In this document: piece after piece, positions 48,043 to 55,908 of the stretch
Position numbering within the stretch: position 1 is the stretch's first letter
Layout: every line of letters begins with the position of its first letter
DNA from: Blastomonas sp.
GTDB taxonomy: Bacteria; Pseudomonadota; Alphaproteobacteria; Sphingomonadales; Sphingomonadaceae
Length of the DNA: 64,000 nucleotides
Assembly (NCBI RefSeq): GCF_030373265.1
Contig: NZ_JAUCZC010000003.1
Location: forward strand, 152,986 to 216,985
Reading direction: 5' to 3'
Notes under the pieces: model-generated
Told to the model about the DNA's origin: nothing
The model's input: the letters and a program-made list of their open reading frames with translations, nothing else
Databases searched by the model: none
Made by a program: the position numbers and the translations under genes

Positions 48043-48792
48043 ATGTCCCAGTTTCGGTCCACGGTCCCTCGCTCTCTTGGCGAGCCAGATCACATCGCCA
48101 TTCATCCCCTTATCGGCTTGCGGATAACGGAAACCGTTCTGCCCCTGATCGAAACGAATTGCGGGGACATGGACGATGCGGAGCCTCGCCTCTCGACACT
48201 CTTCCCTTGGCGCAGACTTGAGAGACTGACGATCGCAACCTGTCAGAATGAGAGCTGCAAATGTTGCACCCACGGCGGACTTCGATCGACTAGCGGGGAA
48301 CCCTCCACTGTGGGTAGCATCCCGCTCAGTCGCGACGGCAAAGCTCACTTCAATCCGCTGGATTGGGATGCCCTTTGTCACCTTGCACAGCCGGTTGTCA
48401 AAAACACTGGCTTGACTATTATTGATGGCTGCCACCACCGCGACAAAGCAATTGCCCCGATCGAACTCGACCCGGCCAATTTCGATCTCGAAGTTCATGG
48501 AACGACGGTCGATTGCGACGACGCGACGACGCAATCGGCTCGACAGGCGTGCCCTTCCCGGGAGGCTCGGATCATTGCTGAACCGACCCATTTTCCGGCA
48601 AGGTTGCAGGGCCGCGATGCTTCGCATCGGACCCGTAATTTGGATACACACCTCACGCACGGGTGCATCCAGCTTTTCCGCCGCTTTTCGAGAGTGCGCT
48701 CCGAGTGCAGGGCTGAGGTTATCAGCCCAGACCGCGAATTTGCGCCGAATCCTGAGAGTACGCGGCGCACCCTCGGGGAGGCAGCATCATGA
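48043..48792 (+). CDS. hypothetical island protein
   Basis: A 249-residue soluble protein with a cysteine group in the middle (TCQNESCKCCTHGG) and a basic C-terminal third. The start at 48043 has CCGGAGGAC upstream, which favours it over the frame beginning at 47974. The stop overlaps the next start by four bases (ATGA), supporting coding on this strand. A 263-codon frame on the opposite strand lacks such support. Family not recognised. Confidence 0.6.
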   Translation: MSQFRSTVPRSLGEPDHIAIHPLIGLRITETVLPLIETNCGDMDDAEPRLSTLFPWRRLERLTIATCQNESCKCCTHGGLRSTSGEPSTVGSIPLSRDGKAHFNPLDWDALCHLAQPVVKNTGLTIIDGCHHRDKAIAPIELDPANFDLEVHGTTVDCDDATTQSARQACPSREARIIAEPTHFPARLQGRDASHRTRNLDTHLTHGCIQLFRRFSRVRSECRAEVISPDREFAPNPESTRRTLGEAAS

Positions 48793-49157
48793 GATCCGTT
48801 CAATACACCGTTCGTGTCCCGATGTCCCTCGACAAGGCGCTTCGCAGACTTGCCGAGCAGAAGGGAATAACACGATACGCGGCGCTTCAGCATAGTGTGA
48901 AAGCAGGCATTGCAGCGCAGACGATGCCTGCCACTGATGACAGTCAAAGCCACGAACTTGTTGCCGAAGTCGCGTCCATGAGCGTCCGACTATCCGACCT
49001 CGAGCGGATGATCGACCGCACATTGTTCACGGCTGTTGCAGCATACTGTTATGCGCGCAGCGCCGCGATGGGCGGTGGAAAGACGGATGAAATCATCACC
49101 GGCGAAATTAATCGGGCCTATGATCGGCAAAGGGCAAGGGCGGAAGGACGGTCATGA
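48789..49157 (+). CDS. hypothetical protein, possible mobilisation accessory
   Basis: A 122-residue protein beginning with a ribbon-helix-helix-like segment (RSVQYTVRVPMSLDKALRRLAEQKGITRYAAL) followed by helices with a coiled-coil-like stretch. RHH proteins of this shape often bind oriT or act as plasmid regulators. It is coupled to both neighbours by ATGA overlaps. Function inferred only from fold pattern and position. Confidence 0.65.
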   Translation: MRSVQYTVRVPMSLDKALRRLAEQKGITRYAALQHSVKAGIAAQTMPATDDSQSHELVAEVASMSVRLSDLERMIDRTLFTAVAAYCYARSAAMGGGKTDEIITGEINRAYDRQRARAEGRS

Positions 49158-49312
49158 GCCGGCACCGCGACTACGGTTTTTTTGCCCAGGAACCGCGCCA
49201 GGAAATGCCGCGACGGCCGACGCAAAACTTCATGCGTCCTGTAGCGTTGGTGGCTTGGCTGCTCGCCCTCTGCATCAATGCAGCGTCCGACACATCATCG
49301 TGCATGCAATGA
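49154..49312 (+). pseudogene. short reading frame, probable 5' remnant of a transfer gene
   Basis: A 52-codon frame that starts with an ATGA overlap to the preceding gene. It encodes a basic N-terminus and a single hydrophobic segment (RPVALVAWLLALCINAA), then ends soon after. A coupled start followed by an early stop at the edge of the cargo module suggests the beginning of a larger membrane protein that was cut off by the insertion. It could instead be an intact small membrane protein. Confidence 0.45.
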
Positions 49313-49586
49313 CTGCGCTGAAAATCTTGCCGATCAGATACGCCTCAACCGACATAGCGGGCGCAGACAGTCGGCAAAGATATTTGACAGGCGATCACGT
49401 AGGGCGGTCAATCTCGATGAAACGAAAGCGCGGTCGGGGCTCGCTTGCGACAACTCGGCGTGCAGTTTGGAAATACGCCGCAGCTGGCTCGAATGTGTTT
49501 TGATCGTCCACACCATTGCCATCCCGTCTCGCAACCGGGCTTTAGCGCTTGCCAAAGTCCGGAATGTTCCCGAAGATTCTTGAGAC
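49313..49586. other. 274-base interval at the left edge of the cargo module
   Basis: No convincing plus-strand gene. A minus-strand frame at 49334-49594 (86 codons, helical, Arg/Ser-rich) would have its start overlapping the next gene and is not well supported. The interval probably contains the promoter of the MNT-HEPN gene and the left junction of the cargo. Confidence 0.4.
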
Positions 49587-50507
49587 ATGCGCACAGATCT
49601 CGATCATCTTCCCGCCGCCAAACAGCGCGAGCTTGAACGCATCGTCGAGACGATCTTCGACGAGTTTCGCGGATCAATTGAGAATGCGACCGGACCGCGC
49701 AAAGGCGCGCGCATCCTCAAGATCATTCTTTTTGGCAGTCATGCGCGCGGCGATTGGGTCGATGCACCACTCTCGGCTAACCAGTACAAATCCGATTATG
49801 ACATCCTGATCATTGTCAGCCAAAAGGAGCTGACCGACCGCGCCGCCCATTGGGCCAAAGCCGAGGAACGACTGATCCGGGCCTATACGATCGAGAAGAC
49901 GCTCCATACGCCGGTCAACTTCATCGTCCACAGCCTGCATGAGGTCAACGAGGGCCTTTCGCATGGCCGCGTGTTCTTCATGGAATTGGCGAAGGATGGC
50001 ATTGCACTTTACGAGGCGGAGGATCGCGAGCTAGCGAAACCAAAGCCGAAGACGTCAGGCGAGGCTCTGAAAGCAGCGCGTGAATATTTTGAAGACGGGA
50101 TGGCGGGCGCGATGTCGCGCCAAAAACTGGCAAGATACGCACTGGGGGAAGGACTGCTCAAAGACGCCGCATTTGATTTTCATCAAACGACCGAGCGCCT
50201 TTACTCCTGCCTCCTTTTAACACTTACCTATTACACGCCCTACAACCACAACATTGCTTTCCTGCGTTCGCTGGCAGAGGGGCTGGATCGCCGACTCTAT
50301 GGTATATGGCCACACGCCACCCATCGCGAACGCGCAATGTTCCAGAAGCTGAAGGAGGCTTATACCAAGGCGCGCTATTCGAAGCATTATAGGATCAGCA
50401 AGGAAGAGCTCACCTGGCTGAGCGAACGCGTCGAGGAGCTTGGCCGTGTCGTGCATCAGGTGTGCTCCGACAAGATCGCCGAGCTTGAGACCGCTGCCCG
50501 CAGCTAG
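49587..50507 (+). CDS. MNT-HEPN fusion protein (nucleotidyltransferase plus HEPN)
   Basis: A 306-residue protein. The N-terminal domain is a minimal nucleotidyltransferase with GSHARGDW and SDYDILI (metal aspartates). A C-terminal HEPN domain (about 150-300) includes AAFDFHQTTERLYSCLL and RYSKHYR. In two-gene systems MNT proteins modify and silence HEPN ribonuclease toxins; fusion suggests a self-regulated form. It opens the cargo module upstream of a second nucleotidyltransferase-like gene and the restriction operon. Confidence 0.82.
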   Translation: MRTDLDHLPAAKQRELERIVETIFDEFRGSIENATGPRKGARILKIILFGSHARGDWVDAPLSANQYKSDYDILIIVSQKELTDRAAHWAKAEERLIRAYTIEKTLHTPVNFIVHSLHEVNEGLSHGRVFFMELAKDGIALYEAEDRELAKPKPKTSGEALKAAREYFEDGMAGAMSRQKLARYALGEGLLKDAAFDFHQTTERLYSCLLLTLTYYTPYNHNIAFLRSLAEGLDRRLYGIWPHATHRERAMFQKLKEAYTKARYSKHYRISKEELTWLSERVEELGRVVHQVCSDKIAELETAARS

Positions 50508-50726
50508 GAGCCGAACCCGCGCGACTTGCCGGGACTCCCTGTATCTGGCATAATCTGCGCCACGGGATGGAACGACTGGCGGCCATTCCGGGGATTACCC
50601 TGCCAGGCATCATGTAGGTCCGGCTGCGCGTCGGACGGTTGCTGATAGCCGCTCCAGCGGCACCACAGCGAACACCGCTTGCCCATCCGTGCGTTTTTGC
50701 GCGGACCGCCGTGGTGCGAGCTGCAA

Positions 50727-51221
50727 ATGACTACCCCACATTTTTACGACGTTTACGCGCGCGAAGTCGTGATGGCGCGCGTCGGCCATCTCATTCGGCG
50801 CAAGCAGCGGGAAATCGAACGCGTCATCCGGATGCTGCGCAGCCTGTTCGATCCAGCGCCAGTGCTCGCGCCTGAGCCTGGCATGATAAAGCGCATTATC
50901 CTGATCGGACCCTACGCCAGGCGATCATGGTATGAAGACCGCCGGACGATCGAGTTTTCCGACTACGAGTTCTGGGTAGTCGTCAACCACCCCCTGTTTA
51001 CCGATGAGCGCTGCTGGCGACGTGCACGGACTACTATCGACAGTGAGCTCGGCAATCGATGTGCCGTGGATATCGAGATTTACGCCAAATCCGACATTCG
51101 AGCTGCAAAGGCCGAACGCGACACGTTCATTCTTGATCGGATCGAGGCAGGGATCGTCCTTTATCGCGCATCGCGCGATGCCGACATTCATTCGACACAT
51201 GGCTTGGGAGACCGGCCATGA
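50727..51221 (+). CDS. degenerate nucleotidyltransferase-like protein
   Basis: A 164-residue protein with the outline of an MNT domain but altered motifs: GPYARRSW replaces GSxARG-W and SDYEFWV replaces SDYDILI, so one metal aspartate is now glutamate. The HEPN part is absent. Activity is therefore uncertain; it may have become a binding or regulatory subunit. The start at 50727 is the best internal ATG; 50679 is possible. Its stop overlaps the sigma-factor start by four bases. Confidence 0.65.
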   Translation: MTTPHFYDVYAREVVMARVGHLIRRKQREIERVIRMLRSLFDPAPVLAPEPGMIKRIILIGPYARRSWYEDRRTIEFSDYEFWVVVNHPLFTDERCWRRARTTIDSELGNRCAVDIEIYAKSDIRAAKAERDTFILDRIEAGIVLYRASRDADIHSTHGLGDRP

Positions 51222-51724
51222 GCGCTGCTGGCTCCCATCGCGCGTTTGAAGCAATTTACCGGACAGAACGGACGCGGTTGCTCCACTTCTTCAGGCGCAA
51301 GATTGGTCCAACTGATGCCTCCGACCTGGTGCAGGAAACTTTTGTTCGCGTCTGGCAAAGCGGCGCATTTGATCGGCTGGACAATCCGCAGGGCTATCTC
51401 ACACGGACAGCTCAGAACCTGCTTATCGATCTGGCGCGCAAACGGAAGCGCAACGCATGCACAATTTGTCCGTTGGATGAAGCCCGCGACGCACCACTGC
51501 CGCCACACCAGGAGTGGGGCATTCAGGCTCAGGAAATGCGTGCAGCATACCGGTGCGCGCTTCTGGCTTTGCCTCGACGAACTCGACGCATATTCCTGAT
51601 GCAGAGGTTGAAGGGCATGACCTATCGTGAGGTCGGTCAAGAGCTTGGTGTTGGTACCCAGTGCATCGAGTATCACATGATGCGGGCATTAGCCGAAATC
51701 AAACTCACCATTGAGCGATGGTAG
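51218..51724 (+). CDS. ECF (FecI-like) sigma factor
   Basis: A 168-residue sigma-70 family protein with region 2 (FEAIYRTERTRLLHFFRRKIG, DASDLVQETFVRVWQ) and region 4 (LPRRTRRIFLMQRLKGMTYREVGQELGVG). It resembles FecI-type ECF sigma factors, but no FecR-like anti-sigma or TonB gene is next to it. Start-stop overlap (ATGA) couples it to the degenerate nucleotidyltransferase, suggesting that protein, rather than an anti-sigma, is its partner. Targets are unknown. Confidence 0.85.
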   Translation: MSAAGSHRAFEAIYRTERTRLLHFFRRKIGPTDASDLVQETFVRVWQSGAFDRLDNPQGYLTRTAQNLLIDLARKRKRNACTICPLDEARDAPLPPHQEWGIQAQEMRAAYRCALLALPRRTRRIFLMQRLKGMTYREVGQELGVGTQCIEYHMMRALAEIKLTIERW

Positions 51725-51971
51725 CCAATCCAACAAGGCCGCATCACACCTGTTAGATTTTACCCTAATTCCGTCGTGTCGAAGCTCAATCGATTCTGTC
51801 AGGAGTTGCAGAGGAACACGGGCGTTGGTTGACTGCGACCAGCTGACAGCGATTGCGTCTCCGCTCAGCACCTACCAATAGTGTGTTCGTGGTGTCGTGG
51901 CATATCGACGGTTAACTCGTCATGCCCTAGTGATCAAAAGTCTTAGATTTTTTAATGTGGGGGAGATTGCT

Positions 51972-54900
51972 GTGACCGGGACGTTCTACGAACAACCGAT
52001 CCTGAATTCGCCTTACAAAGAACCGAGCCTTCACCACCCGCTTGATGATCATGGACAGCCCCTCGATAGGTCGGCTGAGCCTGGGCGCAGGCCGTCGCGT
52101 TTTATTGTACCAGTGCCGAAGTCACGCAAGGCACCGGCATCGGCACAAGCTTCCCTCGATCTGGAAACCTACACGCCGAACAGTCTCATCAATGAGATCC
52201 GGGGCTACGTTGACGCTTGGCGAAAGATCCCAAATCCGACCGACTGGGGCGTTACCGCTGCGACTGCACGCCTGTTGGATTACTGGCGGAACCATGATTT
52301 TTCGTCTGTGCGGCCATTCTTCTGTCAGGTCGAAGCAGTCGAAACGATCATCTGGCTGACCGAAGTTGCGCCGAAGCGTGCGGCGACAAAAGGCCTGCTC
52401 GATCAGCTGAAGAAGGCAAACGAAGAGGCCAACCCTGAACTGTTCCGTCTGGCCATGAAAATGGCGACTGGCAGCGGCAAGACGACCGTGATGGCGATGC
52501 TCATTGCATGGCAGACGGTGAACGCCGTGCGCAAAGACTCGAAGCTATTCAGTCGCGCTTTCCTGATCGTCGCACCCGGCATCACCATCAAGGACCGGTT
52601 GCGGGTTCTCATGCCGAGCGCCCCCGATAACTACTACGAAGAGCGGGAGCTGGTGCCTCCCGAAATGCTGAACGAGGTAAAGCGCGCCGAGATCGTAATC
52701 ACCAACTACCATGCTTTCCAGCACAGGGAGAACGGCCCGAGCGGGAAAGTCGCCAAAGGCTTGCTTCAAGGCAACGACCCTGAACCAATTCGCACGATCG
52801 AGAGCGACGGTGACATGCTCCGGCGCGCATGTGGGGATTTGCTCAATCACAAAAACGTCAACGTCATCAACGACGAGGCACACCATTGTTATCGTCACAA
52901 GAGCGGCGGCGAAGAGGAAAAACTGAAAGGCGAAGACAAGAAGGAAGCTGAGGCAAACGAGGAAGCTGCACGCCTCTGGATCAACGGGATCGAGGCATTG
53001 AAACGCAAGGTCGGCGTTCGTGCTGTTCTGGACCTGTCAGCCACGCCGTTTTTCTTGCGCGGTTCGGGATATCCCGAAGGCTTCCTGTTCCCGTGGGTCG
53101 TATCCGATTTCAGCCTCATGGACGCGATCGAAAGCGGTATCGTCAAGCTGCCCCGCGTGCCGGTTGCAGACAATCTACCGCAGGTCGAATCGCTGGTCTA
53201 TCGCGATCTGTGGAAGCACGTTGGCAAGGACCTGCCCAAAAGTGCTGCTGCCGTAGGAAAGCTCGATCCTTCAAGCCTGCCAAACGAGCTCAGGACCGCG
53301 CTCTACGCGCTCTACAGCCACTACAAACAAACCTTCGACCTTTGGGACCGCGAAGGCATCGACGTTCCGCCCGTTTTTATCGTCGTTTGCCAGAACACCG
53401 CAATATCCCGCCTTGTGTTCGAATGGATCGCGGGCTTCGAGCGGGACCTTGGCGAAGATGGCAGTGACCGCGCTGCCTTTGAGATCGGTAATCTCGAATT
53501 GTTCAGCAACTACGACCCTACCGGCGGACGCTTCCCCAGGCCACGCACTTTGCTGATCGATTCCCGACAGATTGAAGCTGGCGACACCATCGACAAAAGC
53601 TTTCGCGACATCGCCGCGACCGAAATAGACCAATTCAAGCGCGAAATTGCCCGGCGCGATGGTGCCGGTTTGGGCGACAAGGTGACCGATGGTGAACTGC
53701 TCCGCGAGGTAATGAACACCGTCGGGCGCAAGGGCAAGCTTGGGGAGCAAATCCGTTGCGTGGTTTCGGTCTCGATGCTGACCGAAGGCTGGGATACCAA
53801 TACGGTCACCCACATCCTCGGAGTGCGGGCATTCGGCACACAGCTTCTGTGTGAACAGGTCGTTGGGCGCGGCCTGCGCCGACAATCCTACGATCTCGAT
53901 CCGGAAACCGGGCTGTTCCCGGTCGAATATGCCGACATTATGGGCATCCCCTTTGATTTCACCGGCAAACCTCGGACCGCCAAGCCTATCAAGCCCCGCC
54001 CGGTTACCCGTGTCTATGCGATCCGTGAGCGGGCCGAACAGGAAATCGAATTCCCCCGCATCAGCGGCTACCGCAAAGACCTGCCCGAGGAACGGCTGAC
54101 CGCCGAATTTGACGACGAGTCCAAGCTGATCATCACCACCGCCGACATCGGTCCGACCTCAGTGCTGATGGAGGGGATTGTCGGCCAGGGTGTTACGATC
54201 ACCACCGAAGTGCTCGAGCACCTACGACCTTCGGAGATCAGCTTTAATCTCGGCAAGTATCTGCTCAACCATCATTTCCGCGACGAGGACGGTCTGGCCA
54301 AGCGGCACCTTTTCCCGCAAATCCAGCGTATCGCGCGCCGCTGGCTCGATGGCGGCTATCTGGTCTGCGCTGGAGTGCCGGTCGGGGCGATTCTATATGA
54401 AGATCAGCTCGCCCGCGCTGCCCAGAAGATCCACATCGCGCTATCTCGCGCCAGCGATAGCCCGGTCAAAGCCGTGCTCGACCCCTATAACCCCAAGGGA
54501 TCGACCCGCTTCGTCAATTTCATCACCTCAAAGGCCTGTTGGACCACCGGTGCCCGTCCACCCAAGTGCCAGATCAGCCATGTCGTTAAGGACAGCAGCT
54601 GGGAAGAGCAGCTGGCAATGGTGCTCGAAGGCCATCCGCGTGTGATCGCCTATGCCAAGAACCAGGCCCTTGGCTTCGAAGTCCCCTATCTCGATGGCTC
54701 GGTGATGCGCCGCTACACGCCTGATTTCCTTGTCCGGCTCGATGATGGACGCGACGATCCTCTCAATCTCGTGCTGGAGGTCAAGGGCTATCGTGGCGAA
54801 GATGCAAAGCTGAAGGCGGCGACCATGCGCGACCTCTGGGTCCCCGGCGTCAACTCTCTCGGCGGTTTTGGTCGCTGGCAATTCGCTGAATTCAGCGATT

Positions 54901-54992
54901 GGGCGATGATGGAAGATGATTTTGCGGCGCTGGCCGAGCGCTTGCGGTCGTATCCAGCTGGAAGACTAGAGGGAGCTTTACCCCATGCCTAA
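51972..54992 (+). CDS. type III-like restriction helicase-nuclease (BPTD_3080-like)
   Basis: A 1006-residue superfamily 2 helicase with a C-terminal nuclease domain. Motifs: MATGSGKT Walker A (about 164), DEAH (301), DLSATPF motif III, and EQVVGRGLRR motif VI. At the C-terminus, PDFLVRL (Asp918) and VLEVKGY (Glu936, Lys938) make a PD-(D/E)XK site. The opening FYEQPILNSPYKEPSLHH is like the family named after BPTD_3080. Start GTG at 51972 is chosen because GGGGGAG lies seven bases upstream. With the methyltransferase below it forms the cutting side of a restriction-modification system. Confidence 0.87.
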   Translation: MTGTFYEQPILNSPYKEPSLHHPLDDHGQPLDRSAEPGRRPSRFIVPVPKSRKAPASAQASLDLETYTPNSLINEIRGYVDAWRKIPNPTDWGVTAATARLLDYWRNHDFSSVRPFFCQVEAVETIIWLTEVAPKRAATKGLLDQLKKANEEANPELFRLAMKMATGSGKTTVMAMLIAWQTVNAVRKDSKLFSRAFLIVAPGITIKDRLRVLMPSAPDNYYEERELVPPEMLNEVKRAEIVITNYHAFQHRENGPSGKVAKGLLQGNDPEPIRTIESDGDMLRRACGDLLNHKNVNVINDEAHHCYRHKSGGEEEKLKGEDKKEAEANEEAARLWINGIEALKRKVGVRAVLDLSATPFFLRGSGYPEGFLFPWVVSDFSLMDAIESGIVKLPRVPVADNLPQVESLVYRDLWKHVGKDLPKSAAAVGKLDPSSLPNELRTALYALYSHYKQTFDLWDREGIDVPPVFIVVCQNTAISRLVFEWIAGFERDLGEDGSDRAAFEIGNLELFSNYDPTGGRFPRPRTLLIDSRQIEAGDTIDKSFRDIAATEIDQFKREIARRDGAGLGDKVTDGELLREVMNTVGRKGKLGEQIRCVVSVSMLTEGWDTNTVTHILGVRAFGTQLLCEQVVGRGLRRQSYDLDPETGLFPVEYADIMGIPFDFTGKPRTAKPIKPRPVTRVYAIRERAEQEIEFPRISGYRKDLPEERLTAEFDDESKLIITTADIGPTSVLMEGIVGQGVTITTEVLEHLRPSEISFNLGKYLLNHHFRDEDGLAKRHLFPQIQRIARRWLDGGYLVCAGVPVGAILYEDQLARAAQKIHIALSRASDSPVKAVLDPYNPKGSTRFVNFITSKACWTTGARPPKCQISHVVKDSSWEEQLAMVLEGHPRVIAYAKNQALGFEVPYLDGSVMRRYTPDFLVRLDDGRDDPLNLVLEVKGYRGEDAKLKAATMRDLWVPGVNSLGGFGRWQFAEFSDWAMMEDDFAALAERLRSYPAGRLEGALPHA

Positions 54993-55908
54993 GGAAGAAC
55001 TCGGCACGCTTACCACGGTCAGCCTAACTGACGCGTGGGAGAACGAACCAAGAGATTTCACGCCTTGGCTGAAGGATAACATTGACAAAATTTCTCAAGC
55101 AATTGGAATTCAAATCATAAACCCTGAGATAGAGGTAAAAACAGATCCAAGTGGGATCGACCGCTACAGTGCCGATATCGTTGCAACAACAAGAGACGAA
55201 GAAATCATCCTGATTGAGAACCAATTTGGAACATCAGACCATAATCATCTCGGACAAATATTGACCTATCTTTCAGGGATAAAGGCCAATTATGTCGTTT
55301 GGATAGCGCCAAATTTTCGCGATTCTCATCTTTCAGCGATAAAGTGGCTCAATACAAACACTTCAGAACAATTTAAGTTTTTCGCTATTGAGATTAGCGT
55401 AGTGAAGATTGGTGATTCAAGAATGGCGCCCCTATTTGACGTCATCGAGCGTCCAAACAATTGGGAAAAACGCCTCGCAGGTAAGCAGCATGATATTGTT
55501 GAAGGCCAAAGGACAGAGCGTCAGCAATTTTGGGACATGTATGTCCAACTTTTTCCGGTGGCCGAAAATGATCTAGGTGGAGGGGGGCATGGTGCAACTA
55601 GATGGAGAGAAGTGCCTGGAACAGATCTTTTTGTAGCCCGGTGGTTTTGGATTGACGGTGCGGGCTTATTTGTGAGGGGCGGACGAACATTTGGCTCTGA
55701 CCCATTCTATGAGTTTTCTGACGAGCAACAGGAGCTGCTAGCTTCATTGCTAGTCGCCCATAATGATTTCGAGCAAAGACCCCTATACAAGGAGTTTGAT
55801 CGTTCCATTGACAGCGCAAAGGACTGGCCCGCAGCGATCAATTGGCTTGAGGATCAAACTCAAGCCTATTGCCGAGAATTATCAAAAGTTTGGAAGAGAA
55901 TACCATAA
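54985..55908 (+). CDS. low-GC PD-(D/E)XK-like DUF4268 protein
   Basis: A 307-residue protein with a nuclease-like N-terminal half: DRYSADIVATTRDEEIILIENQF, where IENQ stands in place of the usual ExK. The C-terminal half has the DUF4268 outline (TERQQFWDMYVQLFP). Base composition is clearly lower than the neighbours (30% GC at 55081-55140), so it was gained separately. It overlaps the helicase gene by eight bases and ends in TAATG with the methyltransferase, so it is translated in the operon. Its role may be target choice or nuclease activity. Confidence 0.75.
   Translation: MPKEELGTLTTVSLTDAWENEPRDFTPWLKDNIDKISQAIGIQIINPEIEVKTDPSGIDRYSADIVATTRDEEIILIENQFGTSDHNHLGQILTYLSGIKANYVVWIAPNFRDSHLSAIKWLNTNTSEQFKFFAIEISVVKIGDSRMAPLFDVIERPNNWEKRLAGKQHDIVEGQRTERQQFWDMYVQLFPVAENDLGGGGHGATRWREVPGTDLFVARWFWIDGAGLFVRGGRTFGSDPFYEFSDEQQELLASLLVAHNDFEQRPLYKEFDRSIDSAKDWPAAINWLEDQTQAYCRELSKVWKRIP

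Noticed and set aside
47869..48660. A 263-codon minus-strand frame opposite the island gene at 48043
   Set aside because: The plus-strand gene has GGAGG and stop-start coupling; the minus frame lacks these and is Arg/Ser-biased.
49334..49594. An 86-codon minus-strand frame before the MNT-HEPN gene
   Set aside because: No clear ribosome site, overlaps the start of the next gene, and no family resemblance; kept only as a possibility.
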